Assembly (NCBI GenBank): GCA_029932445.1
Contig: JAOZQB010000077.1
Coordinates: 1-12,408 of the forward strand
DNA length: 12,408 nt
Direction: 5' to 3'
From: Bacteroidales bacterium
Lineage (GTDB): Bacteria > Bacteroidota > Bacteroidia > Bacteroidales > JAADGE01
Each line of letters starts with the position of its first letter. The first letter of the stretch is position 1. Positions 8,101 through 12,408 of the stretch are shown here, piece after piece. Under the pieces are notes generated by a model that worked only from the letters and a program-made list of their open reading frames with translations, did not search any database and had not been told where the DNA came from. Made by a program: the position numbers and the translations under genes.

Positions 8101-9288
8101 AACTGGACAACCAAAGGGTCAACCTCTTATTCCAGAATTCAGCTTACAACTGCAAACTCTCCTCACAGCGGAAATTATCAATTAACAATGGATGTTACAA
8201 CAAACGGAAATTATAACACAAATGAAGCATGGATGGGTTTAGATCTGTCAGGACAATCTCAAGTTGATTTAAATTTTTGGTGGAAAGAATTCGGTGATGA
8301 AACACATTCTGCTGACGGCGTATATTTTTCAGATGACGGAGGAGCTACCTTTGTTAAAGTTCAAGATTTAAACGGACAAAGTTACACCAATCAAACTTGG
8401 ACAAATTTTGCTTTAGATGTTGATCAATTGGCTTCATCTAACGGATTAAGTTTATCGAGTACTTTTGTTGTGAAATTCCAACAATATGATAATTATGCTA
8501 TCACCACCGACGGTTTTGCTTTTGATGATATCAGCGTTTCTGCCGGAAGTGTTAACACAGATCCGCCGACCGGTTATTGTGCATCAGCAGGCAGTAATTC
8601 AAGTTACGAATGGATCGATTTAGTTCAATTGGGAAGCATTAACAATACAAGCGGAAATGACGGCGGTTATAAAGATAACACTTCTATGTCAACCGATATA
8701 GTCAACGGAAATCAATATACGATTAATTTCAGTACAGGTTTTTCAGGTTCTTCTTATACAGAATTCTGGCAAATATTTATTGATTATAATCGTGACGGTG
8801 ATTTTGATGATGCCGGAGAAGAAGTAATTACCGGTTCATCAAGCAGCAGTGCAACACTCTCAGGAACATTTACGGTACCGTCCGGTACAAGTTACGGATA
8901 CACAAGAATGCGCGTAAGCATGAAATGGGATGCTGCAGCAACTCCCTGTGAAACATTCTCTTATGGTGAAGTTGAAGATTATTTAGTCTTTTTAACACCC
9001 ACAACACGTTCATCGAAAGAGTTTGCTCATGAAAACGGTTTTGAAATCGGTTTTGAAGAAAGTATGTATGCCGTATATCCGAATCCGGCTTCTGACAAAT
9101 TAAATATTACCTTACCTGATAATAATATTATCGAGTTGACGATAACAAATATTAACGGACAAATCTTGAAATCCGTTGTTTTAAATCAAAACAACACTGT
9201 AAATATTTCAGATTTACCTTCAGGAATTTTCTTTATAAATATTAATGACGGAAGAAAAACGACGGTCAAAAAATTCGTAAAATATTAA
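5161..9288 (+). CDS. Large secreted multidomain protein: beta-propeller-like domain, PKD, MAM-like, GEVED, T9SS sorting domain
   Basis: The product has 1375 residues and a signal peptide at 1-23 ending TNAQ. Residues about 100-525 form an unassigned domain rich in Trp and Asp, with repeated propeller-like phrases (GDPIVLWDEQANRW, DPTGTWYSW, DYMKFGIWQDGYY, NRWGDYANMSVDP). PKD modules lie at about 529-613, 786-870 and 874-957, each with the WNFGDGGTST core. Two MAM-like/jelly-roll modules at 618-779 and 965-1126 are 162 residues each, align without gaps and differ at about 24 positions. A GEVED module spans 1139-1278, with the acidic DYNRDGDFDDAGEE stretch and YGEVEDY. The end, from YAVYPNPASDKLNITL at 1303, is a type A T9SS sorting domain, so the protein should cross the outer membrane and be anchored or released. 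The architecture suggests adhesion or polymer binding; no catalytic residues of a known enzyme family were recognised. The gene appears monocistronic. Confidence 0.88.
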   Translation: MRRFRLLFILLPAFFFISETNAQQVVKPTVIKHPIGFSITKPLKDNPIVTGFEKQNDEFYMNRHRDRDLNPNITPPDFDKMPADPNMQIKQGRINNGSKALAHNYAGQNSSSYPPDCNGAVGPNHFFQVVNLTYAIYNKSDGSIAAGPSALNSIFNSSLPGAGYNNGDPIVLWDEQANRWFYSEFSLGGSNDYMLIAVSTTSDPTGTWYSWSFDVDDTPDYMKFGIWQDGYYMATNTSSGNDVYVFERDKMIAGNSNPQMIAFHNPNRPSTFDGFHCIMPLDNDGAWAPAGTPGQFITIADNGQSNPADALYIYELHADWNTPSNSSFSRTQTINVNSFSGNFSGNWDNISQPGTSQKLDGISTVLMYRAQYRNFNGTQKIVCNHTIAETSTESAIRWYELENTGSGWSIAQQGTYNPDSKSRWNASIAMNASGEIGMGYSISDASSTYPGIRYCGQSANAPANTMDIAETTIYTGQYSQTSYNRWGDYANMSVDPSDGSTFWFTSEYKSSSSHGTRIASFNIGTPTNTAPVAEANGSYNGIAGNSVSFSSAGSYDSDGTITSYSWNFGDGGTSTSANPSHTYASSGTYTATLTVTDDGGLTGSDNATVTITSAAASYASVPYSTGFESGYDANWSTQGSTSYSRIQLTTANTPHSGSYHLTMDVTTNGNYNTNEAWMGLNLSGQSQVDLSFWWKDFSDETHAADGVYFSDDGGANFVKVQDLNGGSYTNNSWSQFNLDVDQLASANGLNLSGTFVVKFQQYDNYSITTDGMAFDDISVTGGAANVAPTANANGPYSGTEGISVSFSSAGSSDSDGTISSYAWNFGDGGTSTSANPSHTYSSAGTYTAVLTVTDNGGLTDTDNATVTISTAANVAPTANANGPYTGTEGIAVSFSSAGSSDSDGTISSYAWNFGDGGTSTSANPTHTYASAGSYTATLTVTDNGGLTDSDNANVTINPASSGGDYASIPYSTGFESGLDANWTTKGSTSYSRIQLTTANSPHSGNYQLTMDVTTNGNYNTNEAWMGLDLSGQSQVDLNFWWKEFGDETHSADGVYFSDDGGATFVKVQDLNGQSYTNQTWTNFALDVDQLASSNGLSLSSTFVVKFQQYDNYAITTDGFAFDDISVSAGSVNTDPPTGYCASAGSNSSYEWIDLVQLGSINNTSGNDGGYKDNTSMSTDIVNGNQYTINFSTGFSGSSYTEFWQIFIDYNRDGDFDDAGEEVITGSSSSSATLSGTFTVPSGTSYGYTRMRVSMKWDAAATPCETFSYGEVEDYLVFLTPTTRSSKEFAHENGFEIGFEESMYAVYPNPASDKLNITLPDNNIIELTITNINGQILKSVVLNQNNTVNISDLPSGIFFININDGRKTTVKKFVKY
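7012..7497 (+). repeat. MAM-like module, copy 1
   Basis: It encodes residues 618-779 of the large T9SS protein (YASVPYSTGFESG to FDDISV). It is about 85 percent identical in protein to copy 2, by my count 24 differences in 162 with no gaps. Many codons differ silently, for example in the SYSRIQLTTAN stretch, which points to an older duplication. Confidence 0.8.
7568..7925 (+). repeat. Exact 94-bp direct repeat inside adjacent PKD modules
   Basis: Bases 7568-7661 and 7832-7925 are identical over 94 bases at an offset of 264 bases (88 codons, one PKD module). Flanking parts of the modules differ. The last 35 or so bases (from TTGGAATTTCGGTGACGG) also occur in the first PKD module at about 6855-6890. 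This indicates a recent tandem duplication or gene conversion between PKD modules 2 and 3. Confidence 0.9.
8053..8538 (+). repeat. MAM-like module, copy 2
   Basis: It encodes residues 965-1126 (YASIPYSTGFESG to FDDISV), the partner of the module at 7012-7497. Conserved aromatic and acidic runs such as FWWK, YFSDDGGA and FQQYDNY suggest a carbohydrate- or protein-binding beta-sandwich; the ligand is unknown. Confidence 0.8.
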
Positions 9289-9308
9289 ACATTCAAATCA
9301 ATTTTTAT

Positions 9309-9339
9309 AAAGACTCGTTTTTTAAGCGAGTCTTTTTTT
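9309..9339 (+). terminator. Rho-independent terminator of the large T9SS protein gene
   Basis: AAAGACTCG at 9309-9317 and CGAGTCTTT at 9327-9335 form a nine-pair stem around a nine-base loop, running into a T tract ending at 9339. It starts 20 bases after the stop codon. Confidence 0.9.
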
Positions 9340-9441
9340 ATGAATTCGTTTTGAGAGCAATTATGAAATAAGCTTGATTTCAATTTTTAAAGTTTGTTAA
9401 ATAACATAGTCAATATCTTCTTTAAATAACTTAATAATTTA

Positions 9442-9449
9442 TAAATTTG
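9442..9449 (+). promoter_or_regulatory. Candidate -7 box of the oxidoreductase operon
   Basis: TAAATTTG matches the Bacteroidota -7 consensus TAnnTTTG. No clear TTTG lies 19-21 bases upstream, only a CTTCTTT run, so the -33 element is weak. Transcription would start near 9455, about 50 bases before the first gene of the operon. Confidence 0.4.
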
Positions 9450-9506
9450 TCAAATTTCAAAAAACAAAAACAATTAATTACTAATCAATATAAAAAATAA
9501 TATATT

Positions 9507-9737
9507 ATGGCAAAAGTAAGAGGCGCAATTGTAGTTGATACGGAACGATGCAAAGGTTGCAATCTTTGCGTGGTTGCTTGCCCTACAAAGGTTATAGAAT
9601 TAAATGACATCGTAAACGGAAAAGGATATCATCCTGCATTTCCCGCCAGACATGAAGATTGCACAGGTTGTATGAATTGTGCAACAGTTTGTCCGGATAT
9701 GTGCATAACCGTTTATAGATTAAAACCTCAAAAGTAA
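9507..9737 (+). CDS. 2-oxoacid:ferredoxin oxidoreductase delta subunit (2x[4Fe-4S] ferredoxin-like)
   Basis: This 76-residue protein has two classic cluster motifs. Cys15, 18, 21 and 25 lie in CKGCNLCVVACP, and Cys52, 55, 58 and 62 in CTGCMNCATVCP. Each would hold a [4Fe-4S] cluster with the crossed ligand pattern of bacterial-type ferredoxins. An extra Cys66 follows. The length and position directly before the alpha subunit match the delta subunit of four-subunit 2-oxoacid oxidoreductases (KorD/VorD type). There it carries electrons from the TPP site of the beta subunit to external ferredoxin. It is the first gene of the operon, 40 bases before the alpha subunit, in the cytoplasm. The start has an A-rich leader and no Shine-Dalgarno, as usual in this phylum. 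A free-standing ferredoxin is unlikely given the context. Confidence 0.92.
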   Translation: MAKVRGAIVVDTERCKGCNLCVVACPTKVIELNDIVNGKGYHPAFPARHEDCTGCMNCATVCPDMCITVYRLKPQK

Positions 9738-9777
9738 GGTGCTTAAATGCACACTCATTCTTTAAAATTTAAGAATT

Positions 9778-10863
9778 ATGGAAGAAGTAAAATTAATGAA
9801 AGGCAACGAAGCTGTTGCCGAAGCAGCAATAAGAGCCGGAGTAGATGCATATTTCGGATATCCGATTACACCGCAATCGGAAGTAATTGAATATTTAATG
9901 GCAGAAGAACCGCATAAACGAACCGGAATGGTTGTTTTACAAGCAGAAAGTGAACTTGCGGCAATCAATATGGTTTACGGTGCCGCTGCATGCGGAAAAA
10001 AAGCAATGACCTCATCGTCAAGTCCCGGCTTCAGTTTAAAACAAGAAGGAATTTCATACATTGCAGGGGCAGAACTTCCTTGTGTGATTGTTGATGTTGT
10101 GAGAGGCGGCCCCGGATTAGGAACCATTCAACCTTCACAAGCCGATTATTTTCAAGTTGTAAAAGGCGGAGGTCACGGAGATTATAATCTTATTGTTTTA
10201 GCACCTGCTACGGTTCAGGAAATGGCAGATTTTATTGAATTGGCATTTGAATTAGCATTTAAATATCGTAATCCGGCAGTCATTTTATCCGACGGCGTTA
10301 TCGGTCAAATGATGGAAAAAGTGGTTTTCTCGCCCCAAAAAGAAAGATTAACTGATGAAGAAGTTGATAAGCTTTATAATTCTTGGGCTACTACCGGAAA
10401 GAAAAACGGCAGAGAACGTAACATTATAACATCACTGGAATTAGTACCGGAAAGACAAGAAGCACACAATCATCATTTACAGGCAAAATATAAAAAAATT
10501 ACCGAAAATGAAATTAGATTTGAAACATTCAATTGTGAAGATGCTGATTATCTTTTAGTTGCTTACGGTTCAAGTGCCAGAATTTGTCAAAAAACCGTTC
10601 AATTAGCACGAGAAAAAGGCATAAAAGTCGGTTTGCTCAGACCAATTACTTTATGGCCCTACCCTTCAGAAGCAATTAACAAATTAGCCGATCAAGTGAA
10701 AGGAATTCTGGCTGTTGAAATGAGTGCCGGACAAATGGTAGAAGACGTCAGACTTGCCGTAAACGGTAAAGTAAAAGTAGAACATTACGGACGTTTCGGA
10801 GGAATGGTACATTCCCCGAACGAAGTTCTTGATGCATTAGAAACTAAAATTATAGGAGGATAA
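9778..10863 (+). CDS. vorB: 2-oxoacid:ferredoxin oxidoreductase alpha subunit (VorB-type)
   Basis: This 361-residue protein combines the family's pyrimidine-binding domain (domain I) and domain II. Visible signatures are MKGNEAVAEAAIRAG at 7-21, GYPITPQSE at 27-35, QAESELAA at 55-62, TSSSSPGFSL at 78-87, and VRGGPGLGT with following QPSQADY at 108-124. Domain II follows from about 255, with LVAYGSSARI and GLLRPITLWPYP. With the beta subunit it forms the thiamine diphosphate site that decarboxylates a 2-oxoacid and makes the acyl-CoA. In Bacteroidota proteins of this length and sequence type are commonly named VorB (3-methyl-2-oxobutanoate dehydrogenase subunit), hence the symbol. A KorA role on 2-oxoglutarate cannot be excluded. 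It ends three bases before the beta gene, and its last codons contain that gene's Shine-Dalgarno. Confidence 0.9.
   Translation: MEEVKLMKGNEAVAEAAIRAGVDAYFGYPITPQSEVIEYLMAEEPHKRTGMVVLQAESELAAINMVYGAAACGKKAMTSSSSPGFSLKQEGISYIAGAELPCVIVDVVRGGPGLGTIQPSQADYFQVVKGGGHGDYNLIVLAPATVQEMADFIELAFELAFKYRNPAVILSDGVIGQMMEKVVFSPQKERLTDEEVDKLYNSWATTGKKNGRERNIITSLELVPERQEAHNHHLQAKYKKITENEIRFETFNCEDADYLLVAYGSSARICQKTVQLAREKGIKVGLLRPITLWPYPSEAINKLADQVKGILAVEMSAGQMVEDVRLAVNGKVKVEHYGRFGGMVHSPNEVLDALETKIIGG
10854..10860 (+). promoter_or_regulatory. Strong Shine-Dalgarno for the beta subunit
   Basis: AGGAGGA sits six bases before the beta ATG, within the last codons (Gly-Gly) of the alpha gene. Other genes in the window show only A/T-rich leaders. 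The placement suits translational coupling of alpha and beta, though the bases also simply encode a Gly-Gly terminus. Confidence 0.55.
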
Positions 10864-10866
10864 AAA

Positions 10867-11640
10867 ATGTCAGAAAATATTTTAACACCCGAAGAAATAA
10901 TAAAAACCGGAGAATTGGTTTTCAAAAAAACCAAATTGATGACCGATGCAGAACTTTCATATTGTCCCGGTTGCGGGCATGGTGTTGCACATCGAATTAC
11001 AATGGAAGTAATTGAAGAACTCGGTCTTGAAGAACAAACAATCGGAATTGCTCCGGTAGGATGTTCTGTATTGGCTTATGAATTTATGAATGTGGATATG
11101 CAGGAAGCCGCTCACGGACGTGCTCCGGCACTTGCAACCGGTATAAAAAGAGTCTATCCGAACAAAACCGTATTTACTTATCAAGGTGACGGAGATTTAG
11201 CAGCTATCGGAACAGCAGAAACAATTCATGCTTGTAACCGCGGTGAAAATATTACCATTATTTTTATCAATAACGGTATTTACGGAATGACGGGAGGTCA
11301 AATGGCTCCCACAACTTTACCCGGTATGAATTCTTCAACTTCCCCGTACGGAAGAGATGTACATACAATGGGGTATCCTTTAAAAATTACGGAACTTGTT
11401 GCAATGCTTCCCGGAACCTCTTATGTTACCAGACAAGCCGTACATAAACCGGGATTAGTAAGAAAAGCTAAAAAAGCCATTAAAAAAGCGTTTGAATTAC
11501 AAATGGAAAACAAAGGAACAAGTTTTGTAGAAATTGTATCAAATTGTAATTCAGGTTGGAAAATGACACCTGTTGAGTCAAACGAATGGTTAGATAAGAA
11601 TATGTTGGATTATTATCCTTTAGGAGATTTAAAAGGTTAA
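10867..11640 (+). CDS. 2-oxoacid:ferredoxin oxidoreductase beta subunit (TPP-binding)
   Basis: This 257-residue protein matches the beta subunit, which binds the pyrophosphate end of thiamine diphosphate. YCPGCGHG at 32-39 supplies two cysteines. APVGCS at 62-67 and HGRAPALATGIK at 83-94 are family motifs. The TPP motif runs from GDGDLAAIG at 107-115 to the paired Asn at 135-136, followed by GIYGMTGGQMAPTT. A third cysteine near the C-terminal part (VSNCNSGW) fits the ligands of a proximal [4Fe-4S] cluster in family members. The YYPLGDLKG tail is typical of the Kor/Vor group. The gene starts three bases after alpha, so the two chains are probably made in equal amounts, and it is followed by gamma after 34 bases. 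Cytoplasmic. Substrate choice between branched-chain 2-oxoacids and 2-oxoglutarate is open. Confidence 0.92.
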   Translation: MSENILTPEEIIKTGELVFKKTKLMTDAELSYCPGCGHGVAHRITMEVIEELGLEEQTIGIAPVGCSVLAYEFMNVDMQEAAHGRAPALATGIKRVYPNKTVFTYQGDGDLAAIGTAETIHACNRGENITIIFINNGIYGMTGGQMAPTTLPGMNSSTSPYGRDVHTMGYPLKITELVAMLPGTSYVTRQAVHKPGLVRKAKKAIKKAFELQMENKGTSFVEIVSNCNSGWKMTPVESNEWLDKNMLDYYPLGDLKG

Positions 11641-11674
11641 AATCAATTTTTAAAAAAACAAAAAATTAAATAAA

Positions 11675-12226
11675 ATGACAGAAGAAATTATCATAGCCGG
11701 TTTCGGAGGACAAGGAGTTCTTTCAATGGGCAAAATTTTAGCATATTCAGGCATTATGGAAGATAAAGAAGTCAGTTGGATGCCTTCATACGGTCCTGAG
11801 ATGAGAGGCGGAACGGCAAATGTCGCCGTCATTATCAGTGATGAACGAATAAATTCACCGGTACTACACAATTTTGATACAGCAATCATTTTGAACCAAC
11901 AATCAATGGATAAATTTGAAGAAAGTGTCAATCCGGGCGGGGTATTACTTTATGACCCCAACGGAATTATTCATCATCCGACAAGAAAAGACATTAACAT
12001 ATACACTATTGAAGGTGCGAATGAGGCTTCAAAATTAAAAAGTTCCAAAACTTTTAACATGATTGTTCTCGGTGCTTTTTTAAAAATTAAACCTATAGTA
12101 AAAATGGAGAATGTTTTAAAAGGCTTAAAAAAATCATTACCCGAACGCCATCATCATTTAATTCCTATGAATGAAGAAGCCATTAAAGTGGGTTTTGAAA
12201 AAATAAAAGAAGTTCAAACTGTTTAG
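11675..12226 (+). CDS. 2-oxoacid:ferredoxin oxidoreductase gamma subunit
   Basis: This 183-residue protein is of the pyruvate/ketoisovalerate oxidoreductase catalytic domain (gamma) family. IIIAGFGGQGVLSMGK at 5-20 is the hallmark glycine-rich start, and SYGPEMRGGTANV at 38-50 is the second conserved block. In related enzymes this domain helps bind CoA and completes the active complex. It is the last gene of the operon (order delta, alpha, beta, gamma), and a strong terminator begins 25 bases after its stop. The 34-base gap from beta is nearly all A/T with no Shine-Dalgarno. The length is normal for a free gamma subunit, so the complex appears complete with four separate chains and no fusion. 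Confidence 0.92.
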   Translation: MTEEIIIAGFGGQGVLSMGKILAYSGIMEDKEVSWMPSYGPEMRGGTANVAVIISDERINSPVLHNFDTAIILNQQSMDKFEESVNPGGVLLYDPNGIIHHPTRKDINIYTIEGANEASKLKSSKTFNMIVLGAFLKIKPIVKMENVLKGLKKSLPERHHHLIPMNEEAIKVGFEKIKEVQTV

Positions 12227-12250
12227 GAGTTTAAAAAACTATATAAACCT

Positions 12251-12277
12251 AAAGACCTGCAAAATGCGGGTCTTTTT
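12251..12277 (+). terminator. Rho-independent terminator of the oxidoreductase operon
   Basis: AAAGACCTGC at 12251-12260 pairs with GCGGGTCTTT at 12266-12275 (ten pairs, one T-G) around AAAAT, followed by further T residues. It lies 25 bases after the gamma stop. Confidence 0.9.
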
Positions 12278-12295
12278 AATTTATTTTTTTTTTTA

Positions 12296-12303
12296 TACCT
12301 TTA
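12296..12303 (+). promoter_or_regulatory. Weak candidate -7 box for the downstream lipoprotein
   Basis: TACCTTTA differs from TAnnTTTG at one position and lies 28 bases before the next ATG. An 11-T run at 12284-12294 sits immediately upstream, in what would be the promoter spacer. No -33 box is clear. Confidence 0.3.
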
Positions 12304-12331
12304 CAACAATTATTAACTTAAACATTTTAAA

Positions 12332-12408
12332 ATGAAAAAATTATTAAGCATTTTAATTATAGCGGTATTTTTCTTTGCATGTAATTCCGACGGAAACAAC
12401 GAAAAGAA
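12332..12408 (+). CDS. Lipoprotein, N-terminal fragment (3' end outside window)
   Basis: Only 25 full codons are visible. They give MKKLLSILII AVFFFAC followed by NSDGNNEK: a basic start, a hydrophobic run and a lipobox ending in Cys17, so the product should be a lipoprotein. The residues after the Cys are polar and acidic (NSDG), which resembles the short export signals that send Bacteroidota lipoproteins to the cell surface; this is inference. The ATG is preceded by an A-rich leader typical of the phylum. It follows the terminator of the oxidoreductase operon, so it belongs to a separate transcription unit. Nothing can be said about function. Confidence 0.7.
   Translation, partial: MKKLLSILIIAVFFFACNSDGNNEK

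Noticed and set aside
11650..11931. Minus-strand 93-codon frame opposite the gamma subunit
   Set aside because: It is antisense to a strongly conserved gene and has no features of its own.

Overview
The window comes from an AT-rich genome of the phylum Bacteroidota. The long secreted protein carries PKD modules, a GEVED module and a C-terminal type IX secretion (T9SS) sorting domain. The lipoprotein signals are short. Most genes lack a Shine-Dalgarno and have A-rich leaders, and candidate promoters match the Bacteroidota -7 consensus TAnnTTTG. A four-subunit 2-oxoacid:ferredoxin oxidoreductase operon suggests an anaerobic or microaerobic lifestyle, perhaps Bacteroidales-like; that placement is inference.

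Left part (1-1240): the 3' part of an EVE-HNH gene, most likely a modification-dependent (type IV-like) restriction endonuclease, runs off the left edge. Thirteen bases after its stop, on the minus strand, lies the 3' tip of a group II intron (domains V and VI only). Next to it is a short stretch resembling an IS256-type terminal inverted repeat. The spacer therefore looks like a scar of past mobile-element insertions beside a defence gene.

Middle part (1241-9340): a PLP-dependent aminotransferase and a DUF4197 lipoprotein lie on the minus strand, separated by a clear rho-independent terminator. Divergent from the lipoprotein is a secreted M43-type metalloprotease with a PPC-like C-terminus. 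After a 371-base AT-rich gap comes a 1375-residue cell-surface or secreted protein. Its order is signal peptide, unassigned beta-propeller-like domain, PKD, MAM-like, PKD, PKD, MAM-like, GEVED, T9SS sorting domain. It contains two generations of internal duplication and ends at a strong terminator.

Right part (9507-12277): a compact operon of ferredoxin-like delta, alpha, beta and gamma subunits of a 2-oxoacid:ferredoxin oxidoreductase (VorB-type alpha) ends at a strong terminator. It would oxidatively decarboxylate a 2-oxoacid with CoA and pass electrons to ferredoxin. The exact substrate (branched-chain 2-oxoacid or 2-oxoglutarate) cannot be read from sequence alone. The aminotransferase could supply or consume 2-oxoacids, but nothing links the two loci directly. 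The start of a new lipoprotein gene is cut by the right edge.

I see no convincing wholly undescribed multi-gene system. The best leads are the EVE-HNH gene with the intron scar, the unassigned N-terminal domain of the large T9SS protein, and that protein's contrasting old and recent repeats.
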